From the NCBI GenBank assembly GCA_029934475.1, contig JAOZMC010000014.1, forward strand, positions 1 through 37,376: 37,376 bases of DNA. Direction: 5' to 3'. The position numbers were made by a program, and so were the translations under genes. This DNA is from Arcobacteraceae bacterium. Lineage in GTDB: Bacteria > Campylobacterota > Campylobacteria > Campylobacterales > Arcobacteraceae. Shown here piece after piece: positions 1 through 8,214 of this stretch. Numbering within the stretch: position 1 is the stretch's first letter; the number at the start of each line of letters is the position of its first letter. The notes under the pieces are model-generated. The model was not told where the DNA came from. It saw only the letters and a list, made by a program, of their open reading frames with translations, and made no database searches.

Positions 1-43
1 TTTGCTTGTCATCTATATCATCATACAATAAACAATCTGTTGC

Positions 44-1474
44 CTATACATAACTAGGTGCATCGTTTGCAAACAGTATCAGCTCTCCTGTGTTTGTTTT
101 GTGTGTCAGTGTATCTACTAGCTGTGTTTTGTCTCTCAATATCAACAGTTTGTCATCGCTTATAATCTTTTTAAACACTTTTTCATTTAAGCTACTTGTG
201 AGTATCACTAGATCAAACACCTGCTCTATGGCATGGCACAATCTTTTGTTTGCTTGTGTGGTGGATTCTACTAGACCACATGTCACTATAGTTTTGACAC
301 CATCGAAACCGCGACTTATATCTATTGCTTCTAGCATACCATCTATGTTGCCGTTGAAACTGTCATCTAGTATCGTCTTGCCGTTTGCTTTGATTAGCTC
401 CAGCCTATGTGAGACTGGTTTTAGCTTAGCGAAACTTTTTTGTATCTGGTCTATACTTATACCTAGTTTCAAACTCATCAAACACACGGCATATAGATTT
501 ACAGCATTGAACTTGCCTAAAAGTGGGGCAGATATATCTATGGTCTTGCCATCTATCGTGAAACTAAACATTAACCTCTCTTTTATACTACATGTTATAT
601 CTTTTTTGTCTAAACCAAACTTTTGTATATTGTCGTATTTTAACAGTGGCACAGAGTCGTGAACCATAGCAAACTCCAGCCTGCCACTTTGCAAGGCTTC
701 AGTTTTTGTTAATATGATATTGTCTATAGTTTTGAAGTATTCTATATGTGCTGGTCCTATCTGTCCTATGATCACATATTGTGGCTGCAAAAGTTGAGTT
801 ATCTGCAATATATCGCCCTTTTGTCGTGCACCTGCTTCTGCTATATAAAACTGGTGTGTTTGCTGTAGATTATCGTTGATATCTTGGATTATGCCATTTA
901 TAGTATTTACACTTCGTGGGGTCATATGACAGCTGTATTTTGTAGATAAAGTTTCATACAGATAGTTTTTGATAGATGTCTTGCCATATGATGCGGTTAT
1001 TAGCACTATCTTTAGATTTGGCATATCTTTTAGCTTGTGTTTAGCTTGGTGCTTGAACTTTAGCATGATGACACTCTCCCACATATTTGACACAAACACC
1101 ACTGCCATGAGCGGCAGCAACACAGGATAAAACTCACAACCACTAGCGAAACACAGAGTATAGACTACAGCAAACACCACTACAAATAGCACACAAAACC
1201 GCTTGGCACGAGCAGTCCAAACTAGCTTTTTATCAAGGCGACTATACCACCACATAAACCAAGGCAGATATAGGATGAGAAGGATAAAATAGAACCTATT
1301 TTGAAAATAATACAATCCCAAAGGTAATACAAAATAATATAGATGCCACAACTTTTTGTGATGAAAAAACACCACACGAACTAAACTATAGTTGGACCAC
1401 TGTAAAGTAGTCAAGAGATACAGTCCTGTAGCCATAGCTAGTGTAGTGACATTTAGTATACTTATAGTTTCCAT
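44..1474 (-). CDS. murF: UDP-N-acetylmuramoyl-tripeptide--D-alanyl-D-alanine ligase (MurF)
   Basis: Cytoplasmic Mur ligase that adds D-Ala-D-Ala to the UDP-MurNAc tripeptide, the last soluble step of peptidoglycan precursor synthesis. The protein has 476 residues. The N-terminal ~130 residues are hydrophobic, as in MurF of Campylobacterota. The ATP loop reads ITASYGKTSIKN, where most MurF proteins have TGSxGKT. It is followed by MTPRSVNTINGI and the central AEAGARQKGDI motif, and the C-terminal Mur-ligase domain has DDSFNGN (binding domain) and ends with LILFANDAPSYV. The ATG is preceded by AAAGGACA. It is the last gene of the minus-strand run, 120 bases after the nickel permease gene, and may have its own promoter. 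The family call is secure; membrane association through the N-terminus is inferred from hydrophobicity only. Confidence 0.93.
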   Translation of the reverse strand: METISILNVTTLAMATGLYLLTTLQWSNYSLVRVVFFHHKKLWHLYYFVLPLGLYYFQNRFYFILLILYLPWFMWWYSRLDKKLVWTARAKRFCVLFVVVFAVVYTLCFASGCEFYPVLLPLMAVVFVSNMWESVIMLKFKHQAKHKLKDMPNLKIVLITASYGKTSIKNYLYETLSTKYSCHMTPRSVNTINGIIQDINDNLQQTHQFYIAEAGARQKGDILQITQLLQPQYVIIGQIGPAHIEYFKTIDNIILTKTEALQSGRLEFAMVHDSVPLLKYDNIQKFGLDKKDITCSIKERLMFSFTIDGKTIDISAPLLGKFNAVNLYAVCLMSLKLGISIDQIQKSFAKLKPVSHRLELIKANGKTILDDSFNGNIDGMLEAIDISRGFDGVKTIVTCGLVESTTQANKRLCHAIEQVFDLVILTSSLNEKVFKKIISDDKLLILRDKTQLVDTLTHKTNTGELILFANDAPSYV

Positions 1475-1594
1475 ATATTTTGTCCTTTTTGATTTTATTT
1501 TTGTATTATATCATAATAATATGAAAACTATCGGTAAATTTATATTGTTGCAAACCAATATAAAATCTATAAATGAAAAACAAACAAGAAGTCC

Positions 1595-2230
1595 CTATAT
1601 CAACATACCAACACCCACTGCGACACTCACTGCTCCAGTAGTTGCAAGCACTAACTTTATGTTTCTTTTGTTTTTGAGCAAGTTTTGGTTTATATATAGC
1701 ATCACAGCACCAAATACCAAAAACACTACAGATACACCCAGCACAAACATCAGCACTATATCAAGTCCCACTTCACCACCACTTATAGCTCCTAGAGATA
1801 TGATAGCCCCTCGCACACCGCCTATACCCATAAGCACACCTATACCAAAAGCACCTCTCTCGCCTTGTTTGTCATGTGTATGGTCTTTGCCATACCATAT
1901 ATGCACATGCTCTTTGCCTTTGTGCATATGTCTCTTTAGCTGTATCCGGTCTGTCATGACCATATACAGTAGATACAAACCCAAACTAAATATCACAGCT
2001 CCCGATATAGTATCGCCCCAGCTTAATATATGGTCGCCTATATCTACAGATGACAACAAAACAGCCAGCAAAAATATAGCCACACCATGCCCAACTGCAA
2101 ACAACACCGTGACAAATATGGTTTTAAGCTTTGATTTACCTATAGAGAAGTTCGCTATAGCTACTAGGTGGTCTGGACTTATAGCATGAAGCAACCCATA
2201 CCAAAACAGGATATATAGTCCATACTCCAC
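1595..2230 (-). CDS. NicO/UreH-type nickel permease linked to hydrogenase
   Basis: Integral membrane protein of 211 residues and about six helices, likely importing Ni2+ for the hydrogenase. Helix I carries HAISPDH, matching the HX4DH nickel/cobalt signature of NiCoT/NicO transporters; helix II carries FAVGHGVAI. A central cytoplasmic or periplasmic loop is histidine-rich (KRHMHKGKEHVHIWYGKDHTH), as is common in NicO/RcnA-type proteins. The start is GTG at 2230, chosen because AGGAG sits 7 bases upstream; the nearby ATG is out of frame. It lies 12 bases after hydE, so it is probably the sixth gene of the hyd operon. The import direction is inferred from this context; RcnA-like members export metal. 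Specificity (Ni against Co) cannot be decided from sequence. Confidence 0.82.
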   Translation of the reverse strand: MEYGLYILFWYGLLHAISPDHLVAIANFSIGKSKLKTIFVTVLFAVGHGVAIFLLAVLLSSVDIGDHILSWGDTISGAVIFSLGLYLLYMVMTDRIQLKRHMHKGKEHVHIWYGKDHTHDKQGERGAFGIGVLMGIGGVRGAIISLGAISGGEVGLDIVLMFVLGVSVVFLVFGAVMLYINQNLLKNKRNIKLVLATTGAVSVAVGVGMLI

Positions 2231-2242
2231 TACTATCTCCTA

Positions 2243-3841
2243 CTATTTTTTGGGGAAATATATCTTCTGTTTTTTTGACATATTTTCACTCATATTTATA
2301 AATAGCGGCTTAACTTCTAGCATATCACCCATAGCCACGACACTAGATACGCCCATAGTCTGTGCTATATCGTCTAGGTATAGCGACAAAAAATCACAAA
2401 AACTCTCAAGCACCCCGTAGCTCAAGGTCAAGCTCTCTATACCAGCGAGCCTAAAGCTCATGGCGGTCCGCACTAGCATTACTGTGTCTATAGTCTTGGT
2501 ATCGTTTGCTATCTTATAATCCACTCTAGGACCTTTTTCTCCTTGGAAGTTGAGAATATTTTCTATCAACACCTCTCCAGCTTGTGCTAGGTTTGAGTTG
2601 GTTGTATAGCCTAACACTATAGCTACTATGCCCCATATTCGCACCAAGTTACCTATATCTGTGTCCTGGGGGTCAAACTTTATCTGTATAATATCTTTGC
2701 ATATATCTTTGAAGTTATTTTGATAATTTTGCACTAGTTTTGCTCCGCTTTCATCAGTTGTGGCGATAGTATCAAACATATCAGCTATGCTATTTTGCTC
2801 TATTTTGAAGCTCAAGCTCTCCACTATGCCAAACTTTTCACCATACAACAGCACAGCGTTTTGACTATGTTTTGACAAGCACACACCTGCTATTGTCTGC
2901 TTTTGTAGTCGATGGTTTTTCAACATATTGTCAAAATATTCTACATAGTTTTTATCTGTTTTTAGCTCATCTGTTATCAAAATATCATTTCTACTCACTA
3001 CACACTGTGGTGGCGATATCTCTTTTGGTGGTTTGATATCATCAAATAGCAGTTCATATTCTATGTTTTCTTTGGTGATAAATATCATCTCTATATCAAG
3101 AGCATACAACTCTTTTGATAGCAGATATAGTAGCAGATCGTCGCTTAACTTAAATCGCACAAGTTCTTTGACTGTCCCTTCAAACTCTATCTTAAATTTT
3201 AGATTTGTTTTTAGCTTGATAGATGGCTTCTCTATAGCACCCATAGCTAGCATTTCATGTGAGGTTATGTTTGTATATTTTTCACAAACTACTAGATCGT
3301 GTGCGACTATATCATACTCAAAGTTGTTACATTTTGGAGTTATCGCCCCTACCGTATATCTGCCGTAACCTGTGTTTAGTCTGATATATTTACCATCTTT
3401 TATATCTCGTGCTAGGTTTTGTATCTGTGACAGATAGTTTTTGCCAGTTGTGTTTAGACCATATCCACAACAGCTACACTCTTTGAATATATTGGCATAG
3501 TCACGGTGTTGGGGGTTGTTTATATCTGCTAGACACTGCGGACAAAATCCCACAGGTGGCTTGGATTTCATATCCATAAGCGGTTCGCCTATATCATCTG
3601 GTATAGTTGCCACTGCTTGGACTTGTGTGTTTGTCAAGTATATAGATAGTGGCAAACTGCTTGACAACTTTGTAGCGAACTCTTTCAATATCTGTCTGTC
3701 ATTGCTACTTACATATAGACACAATTTGCCTGGTGATTTTATAAGTTTAGAGTTGATATTGGTTTGGGCTTGTAGTTTTTGAAGTATATTTTCATATACA
3801 AAGCAATCCGCACTAAACTCAAATCTAAACTCCAGTATCAC
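2243..3841 (-). CDS. hydE: Hydrogenase maturation protein HydE (HypF-like, epsilon type)
   Basis: HydE is the fifth gene of the hydABCDE operon known from Wolinella succinogenes and Helicobacter pylori, where it is needed for a functional membrane hydrogenase; its chemistry is unresolved. This copy has 532 residues. A HypF-like zinc segment is visible: CPQC at residues 100-103, then INNPQHRDY, then CSCCGYG at 122-128, resembling one HypF zinc finger. Beyond it the sequence does not show the HypF acylphosphatase or HHxxH catalytic motifs, so it looks like a HypF relative with a changed job. The GTG start overlaps the hydD stop (GTGA), indicating translational coupling. The call rests on the zinc segment, length and operon position. 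Confidence 0.85.
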   Translation of the reverse strand: MILEFRFEFSADCFVYENILQKLQAQTNINSKLIKSPGKLCLYVSSNDRQILKEFATKLSSSLPLSIYLTNTQVQAVATIPDDIGEPLMDMKSKPPVGFCPQCLADINNPQHRDYANIFKECSCCGYGLNTTGKNYLSQIQNLARDIKDGKYIRLNTGYGRYTVGAITPKCNNFEYDIVAHDLVVCEKYTNITSHEMLAMGAIEKPSIKLKTNLKFKIEFEGTVKELVRFKLSDDLLLYLLSKELYALDIEMIFITKENIEYELLFDDIKPPKEISPPQCVVSRNDILITDELKTDKNYVEYFDNMLKNHRLQKQTIAGVCLSKHSQNAVLLYGEKFGIVESLSFKIEQNSIADMFDTIATTDESGAKLVQNYQNNFKDICKDIIQIKFDPQDTDIGNLVRIWGIVAIVLGYTTNSNLAQAGEVLIENILNFQGEKGPRVDYKIANDTKTIDTVMLVRTAMSFRLAGIESLTLSYGVLESFCDFLSLYLDDIAQTMGVSSVVAMGDMLEVKPLFINMSENMSKKQKIYFPKK

Positions 3842-4383
3842 ATAACACCTTTTAGATACGATGTTTTCGATATTGCAACCAAGTCGGCTTCGCTTTTGAT
3901 AGATACCTCTATATCAAAACTTTTTATATATTTGATTATCTCACTTTCCATCAGTTTCGAAGCATTTAGCACAGCTGGTGTCATAGTAAATGTGCTGTTT
4001 TCACCTATGACATGTGGTATCACGCCTATTATCTTGATAGGCGGTAAGTCACCCATAAGTTCGATCATCTGCAATGTTTGCAACATCTCGACCTCATGTG
4101 CACTACCGCTCCATGTTATATACTCCGGCATATCTTGAAAGTCAAAGCTATACACCTCGCCTATACTGGCATCTAGCACTTTGACACAATCTATCACGAC
4201 TACTTTGTCATATTCGGTTATGATAGGTATGAGCCGTTGGGCTAGGGTGCCACCATCTAAGATATCTACAGTATGCTCATTTGAGACAAAACTGTATTTC
4301 TCTTTGATATAATGTGCTAGATGAACCCCTATGCCCTCATCTCCAAATAGTATGTTGCCTATACCTAATATAAGTATTTTCAA
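3838..4383 (-). CDS. hydD: Hydrogenase large-subunit C-terminal protease (HydD, peptidase M52)
   Basis: Endopeptidase that clips the HydB C-terminal tail after nickel insertion, allowing the mature large subunit to fold and join HydA. The 181-residue sequence begins directly with KILILGIGN followed by FGDEG. Glu16, Asp65 (VIDC) and His96 (GSAHE) sit where the HybD nickel-binding residues Glu16, Asp62 and His93 are expected. The start codon is TTG at 4383, the only one that keeps the conserved N-terminus; the ribosome site before it is weak. It lies 13 bases after hydC and overlaps hydE by 4 bases. Its substrate is almost certainly the neighbouring HydB. Confidence 0.93.
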   Translation of the reverse strand: MKILILGIGNILFGDEGIGVHLAHYIKEKYSFVSNEHTVDILDGGTLAQRLIPIITEYDKVVVIDCVKVLDASIGEVYSFDFQDMPEYITWSGSAHEVEMLQTLQMIELMGDLPPIKIIGVIPHVIGENSTFTMTPAVLNASKLMESEIIKYIKSFDIEVSIKSEADLVAISKTSYLKGVM

Positions 4384-4396
4384 GTTTTATGTTCTA

Positions 4397-5074
4397 CTAT
4401 TTTTTTTTGTGCCATTTTAAGCCACTAAACACAGCATCCATAGCACCCTCTTTTCTAAACACCGAGTTAAATATGGCCATATATATATGCACTACGACAA
4501 ATAGTATTACACCCCAAGTAGCTATATGATGAAGTTGTCTTACCCATGCAAGACCACCTAACATAACCTCTATGCTTCTCATGGGAGTATAAAGCAAAGC
4601 ACCTAATCCGTCGTGGTATGAGTGCACAAACAATATCAAACCAGTGATGATAAGTATAACCATCAGAATATAAAATATAAAATAAGCCATAAACTGTAGC
4701 GGATTGTAGTCCCCGCTTTGTTTTGGGTGTTTTGATACAAGTAGATAATACCCTATAGTCTGCGACCATACTTTTGGGTTGATCAGGTCCTTTATAGCTA
4801 GTCTTTCTCTCTCGTTGTCCTTTTCAAATATAAAAAAATATGTTTTGTATATTATAGCACCTATCAAAACAAAACCCAATATCATATGCCAACTTCGAAA
4901 AAGTGCGTTCATGAAGTTTGTGGGTTCTGCATTGACTGCTGGTGTCACAAAAGGCATCGCTAGATAAAATCCAGTGATAGTAAGCCCTACGATAGACACC
5001 GCTCTGATCCAGTGTTGCCATCTATAAGCAGCACCAAACTCAACTTCTCTTTTCATCTCTATATTTGCTTCCAT
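4397..5074 (-). CDS. hydC: [NiFe]-hydrogenase cytochrome b subunit HydC
   Basis: Membrane anchor of the uptake hydrogenase. It passes electrons from the HydA iron-sulfur clusters through two b hemes to menaquinone. The 225-residue protein has about four transmembrane helices. Histidines in expected places include the N-terminal WQHWIR, RSWHMILG on helix II, and RQLHHIATW plus VVHIYMA near the C-terminus, which fit heme ligation in the HyaC/HydC family. The gene is preceded by AGGAG and starts 9 bases after the hydB stop. Family and role are secure; exact ligand assignment is by eye. Confidence 0.93.
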   Translation of the reverse strand: MEANIEMKREVEFGAAYRWQHWIRAVSIVGLTITGFYLAMPFVTPAVNAEPTNFMNALFRSWHMILGFVLIGAIIYKTYFFIFEKDNERERLAIKDLINPKVWSQTIGYYLLVSKHPKQSGDYNPLQFMAYFIFYILMVILIITGLILFVHSYHDGLGALLYTPMRSIEVMLGGLAWVRQLHHIATWGVILFVVVHIYMAIFNSVFRKEGAMDAVFSGLKWHKKK

Positions 5075-5083
5075 CTTGAACTC

Positions 5084-6820
5084 CTATACACTACAACTAG
5101 TGTCATAAAGCGGATCAACTTTGTATTCACTAAGTTTGTTGCCTTTGGTATCCATCACATGCACAGCACAAGCTATACATGGGTCATATGAGTGTATAAT
5201 TCGTATTATCTCAAGAGGTTTAGACAAGTCAGCTATCTTTAGTCCTATCAAGTCTGCTTCATATGGTCCGTGCTGACCTTTGACATCTTTTGGACTTGCA
5301 TTCCAAGTAGATGGCACTACTGCTTGATAGTTTTCACACACACCGTTTTTGATACGAATCCAGTGACTAAGCATTCCACGAGGCACATCGCCCATACCTC
5401 TACCTTTGTACTCTTTGTCTTTGTCTATCGTGTATGTGGCACATGTCTCTTGATCTACTTTGAGATTTTGGATAAGATTGTTAAATGCTTTCATAGCATT
5501 GTCAGCTATTATCTGTGCCTGTAGCATACGAGCAGCCGTTCGTCCCAATGTTGTAAACAAAGCAGCTACTGGCAAGCCTGTCTCTTTGAGAAATTTATTT
5601 ACAGTCTCTTGGACTATCTTGTTGCCTCGCACATAGCTTACCAGCAAACATGCCAAAGGTCCTACTTCCATAGGTTTGCCATCGTATCGTGGCGATTTTA
5701 TCCAACTATATTTTGCATTTTCGTCTATGATCTTGCTATCTATCATCTGCCCGTCTGGTCCTACAGTTTGACTATCTTTAAATCCTGTGTATTTTGGTGT
5801 TGTTTCACCGTCATAAGGGTGCAAGGCTTTGTCGTTTTCATACCACGAGTGAGTAGCTTCTTCTGTGATAAGCTCTTCATCTATATCAAACACTTTTGTG
5901 ATGTCGCCATTTAGTATGTATCCACTATCAAACAGATACTCATCTCGTCCTACCATAAAATCTTTGTAAGCCATGAAGTTTTTGACTCCTACAGGTTTGA
6001 CTACAGAGCCCTCTGTAGCATAAACTTCTGCCGCCATCTTGATATCTGCATGGTATGCATTGGTCACAAAGTCTGCCATCTTTTGGAACTTAACCATATA
6101 CTCACCCATACGAGATGGGTCTAGTATGTCCATAACAGAAGTAATCCCACCTACGACCAAACTTTGTGGGTGTGGCTGTTTGCCGCCAAATATCGCCATC
6201 ATCTGTGCTGCCATTCTTTGCATCTCTAGTGCTTTTAGGTAGTGCGACAAGGCTATGAGATTTTGTTCTGGTGACATTTTGTATGTCGGGTGTCCCCAAT
6301 AAGCATTTGCAAATGGCCCAAGTCCTTGTGGGTGTTTGGCAAATTTGGTTATAGTTTCTTTGACTTTTTTCAACTCATTTTCACCAGTTCCTATAGGGTT
6401 TGGTGTGTATTTAAATGCCAGCTTACTAGCGGCCGCCTCATCTGCTTGGAGTGCTGAAGTTATATCAACCCAATCAACCCCGTGAAGATGATAAAAATGC
6501 ACTGTGTGGTCATGCAAAAACAAAGCTGCATTCATGAGAGTTCGCACTAGCTCGGCATTGTATGGTATCTTGATACCTAGTGCATCTTCTACTGCCATGG
6601 TGCTTTTGAGATAGTGCGAGTAGGTACATACTCCACATATTCGTTGCATCATCAGTGGCAAGTTTCTAGGGTCTCGTCCCTTTGCTATGACCTCTAATCC
6701 TCTCCATAAAGTAGATGATACAAATGCATCTTGAACTACTCCATCATCGCCTACTATTACCTCTGCTCTTAAGTGTCCCTCTATCCTAGTGATAGGATCT
6801 ACTACAATTCTTTTTGCCAT
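5084..6820 (-). CDS. hydB: [NiFe]-hydrogenase large subunit HydB
   Basis: Catalytic subunit of a membrane-bound, periplasm-facing H2-uptake hydrogenase (group 1 type). It has 578 residues. The N-terminal nickel motif RICGVC is at residues 60-65 and the C-terminal motif DPCIACAVH at 546-554, giving the four cysteines that bind Ni-Fe. The residues after His554 (VMDTKGNKL onward, 24 residues) are the extension expected to be removed by HydD, a little longer than the common 15 or so. There is no signal peptide; export would be with HydA through Tat. A strong AAGGAG precedes the ATG. It lies 15 bases after hydA in the operon. Confidence 0.97.
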   Translation of the reverse strand: MAKRIVVDPITRIEGHLRAEVIVGDDGVVQDAFVSSTLWRGLEVIAKGRDPRNLPLMMQRICGVCTYSHYLKSTMAVEDALGIKIPYNAELVRTLMNAALFLHDHTVHFYHLHGVDWVDITSALQADEAAASKLAFKYTPNPIGTGENELKKVKETITKFAKHPQGLGPFANAYWGHPTYKMSPEQNLIALSHYLKALEMQRMAAQMMAIFGGKQPHPQSLVVGGITSVMDILDPSRMGEYMVKFQKMADFVTNAYHADIKMAAEVYATEGSVVKPVGVKNFMAYKDFMVGRDEYLFDSGYILNGDITKVFDIDEELITEEATHSWYENDKALHPYDGETTPKYTGFKDSQTVGPDGQMIDSKIIDENAKYSWIKSPRYDGKPMEVGPLACLLVSYVRGNKIVQETVNKFLKETGLPVAALFTTLGRTAARMLQAQIIADNAMKAFNNLIQNLKVDQETCATYTIDKDKEYKGRGMGDVPRGMLSHWIRIKNGVCENYQAVVPSTWNASPKDVKGQHGPYEADLIGLKIADLSKPLEIIRIIHSYDPCIACAVHVMDTKGNKLSEYKVDPLYDTSCSV

Positions 6821-6835
6821 AATTTCTCCTTTTTC

Positions 6836-8059
6836 TTATTCTTTTGGCGGTTTTATGGCCGCAATTGTCGCATGCGCTGCTATACCTACTGCTGTAAGTG
6901 TCAGCAATCCTATACCTATCTTGTCGGCGGTCGCATCTGCTCCCAGCCCACCAAATGTAGTCTGATATAGTCTATCTTTGAGTGGTTCTCCGACTACTCC
7001 CATAGTATCCCAGAAGTCAGGCTCACTACAACCCATACACCCAAAACCAGCTTGCACCGGCCACGATGTGCCTTGGTTGAACTTGTTTTTTGAACAGTTG
7101 TTAAATGTATACGGACCTTTGCATCCTACTTTGTATAGACAGTATCCCTCTTTTGCTCCATCATCGCCAAATTGTTCTACAAACTCACCTGCATCAAAAT
7201 GCCCTCTTCTCTCACATAGGTCATGAACTCTTCTTTTATAAGCCCATAAAGGTCGGTTATAAGCATCTAAAGCTGGCAGCGTTCCATATAGCAAAAAGTG
7301 CAAAAGTGTTCCAACTATATTTTTCTCACTTGGAGGACAGCCAGGGACATTTATGACAGTTTTGCCAGTAGCTTCGCTCATAGATACAGCTCCTGTAGGG
7401 TTTGGTGATGCCGCTTGAACTCCACCAAATGACGAGCAAGTGCCTATAGCAAATATCGCCGCCGCGTCGGAGGCCGCTTCATTTGCTCTATCTACACCTT
7501 TTTTGCCATGTCCGCCTATGGTCAAAAACTCACCATGATTGTTCATAGGTATAGCACCCTCAACCATCAGCACATATCTACCCTTATATTTTTCCATAGC
7601 ATTTTCTAGATTTTGTTCTGCTTGCCAACCAGATGCCGTCATGAGTGTCTCATGATACTCTAGTGATATATGGTCAAATATCAAGCTATCTATAGATGGA
7701 TTTTCCGACCGCAAAAGTGACTCAGAACATCCAGTACATTCTGCCATATGTAGCCATATTATAGGCAACCTGTCTGCTAACTCGGCCGCTTTTGCTACTA
7801 GTGGTGTGAAGCTACCTGGAAGCGATAACATAGCACATGCCGCTGTCGCCCACTTCATGAAGTCTCGTCTGTCTATACCTTTTTCTTTTAAACTCTCTTT
7901 AAGTGATACATCATGCATGGCAGGAAGTTTTTCTAGCTGCTCTATTCTGTTGTCTAAATCAATTTTGAGTTGTTTGTAGTATTTGTCATCATTGTTTATG
8001 CCTGTATTGACACCGTTTGATTTGAACATCGATGTCAACAATTCTCTTCTTTTTTCCAT
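6836..8059 (-). CDS. hydA: [NiFe]-hydrogenase small subunit HydA (Tat substrate)
   Basis: Iron-sulfur electron-transfer subunit. The chosen start gives 407 residues beginning MEKRRELL, because a perfect TAGGAG lies 7 bases upstream; an in-frame ATG at 8095 would add 12 residues but lacks such a site. A Tat motif DRRDFMKW followed by a hydrophobic stretch occurs about 65 residues in, so the n-region is unusually long, as in other epsilon HydA proteins. Cluster motifs include ECTGCSES (proximal), then GCPPSE and later cysteine groups such as GFGCMGC. A C-terminal hydrophobic helix (about the last 30 residues, ending AIKPPKE) anchors it beside HydC. It shares a leader region with a TATAAT box. 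Confidence 0.95.
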   Translation of the reverse strand: MEKRRELLTSMFKSNGVNTGINNDDKYYKQLKIDLDNRIEQLEKLPAMHDVSLKESLKEKGIDRRDFMKWATAACAMLSLPGSFTPLVAKAAELADRLPIIWLHMAECTGCSESLLRSENPSIDSLIFDHISLEYHETLMTASGWQAEQNLENAMEKYKGRYVLMVEGAIPMNNHGEFLTIGGHGKKGVDRANEAASDAAAIFAIGTCSSFGGVQAASPNPTGAVSMSEATGKTVINVPGCPPSEKNIVGTLLHFLLYGTLPALDAYNRPLWAYKRRVHDLCERRGHFDAGEFVEQFGDDGAKEGYCLYKVGCKGPYTFNNCSKNKFNQGTSWPVQAGFGCMGCSEPDFWDTMGVVGEPLKDRLYQTTFGGLGADATADKIGIGLLTLTAVGIAAHATIAAIKPPKE

Positions 8060-8086
8060 ATTTTCTCCTATTTTATATTTATTAAA

Positions 8087-8103
8087 TTGAATCAAAGATT
8101 CAA
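8087..8103 (-). repeat. Hairpin TTGAATC-AAA-GATTCAA before hydA
   Basis: A perfect 7-base inverted repeat with a 3-base loop lies 28 bases upstream of the hydA start. The stop codon of the 12-codon leader ORF falls at its apex. It is too AT-rich and lacks a T tract to be a normal terminator; it may be an operator or a leader structure. Confidence 0.5.
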
Positions 8104-8130
8104 CTCCCCGCTATCATTGACTTTTGCCAT
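8092..8130 (-). CDS. Putative 12-residue leader peptide upstream of hydA
   Basis: A tiny ORF encoding MAKVNDSGELNL starts with ATG placed 5 bases after AAAGGAG, as good a ribosome site as any in the window. It ends at a TGA inside the hairpin at 8087-8103, 33 bases before hydA. It could be a translated leader that couples or controls hydA translation, or the remnant of a longer gene. No family is recognised. Existence as a translated peptide is inferred from signals only. Confidence 0.4.
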   Translation of the reverse strand: MAKVNDSGELNL

Positions 8131-8157
8131 TTTTCTCCTTTTTTTAAAAACTTTTGT

Positions 8158-8163
8158 ATTATA
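8158..8163 (-). promoter_or_regulatory. Likely -10 box (TATAAT) for hydA operon
   Basis: On the minus strand TATAAT occurs within the 155-base gap between hypF and hydA, about 28 bases before the leader ORF and about 100 bases before hydA. No good TTGACA lies at the proper distance; this is usual for Campylobacterota sigma-70 promoters, which rely on the -10 box and upstream AT-rich periodicity. Confidence 0.55.
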
Positions 8164-8214
8164 CAATTTTTTTGCTTAATTTAACCTAGAAATATCAATA
8201 TTTTGGAAAATTTG

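Noticed and set aside
1-43. Possible next gene after murF on the minus strand
   Set aside because: An open frame continues to the window edge, but 43 bases are too few to support a gene or a start.
90-662. Plus-strand open frame of 190 codons
   Set aside because: It lies entirely opposite murF, has no ribosome site and no recognisable domain.
1392-2189. Plus-strand open frame of 265 codons opposite the nickel permease
   Set aside because: The composition is the reverse of a membrane protein gene (Ile/Thr/Pro/Ser-rich); the minus-strand frame has a clear family and start signals.
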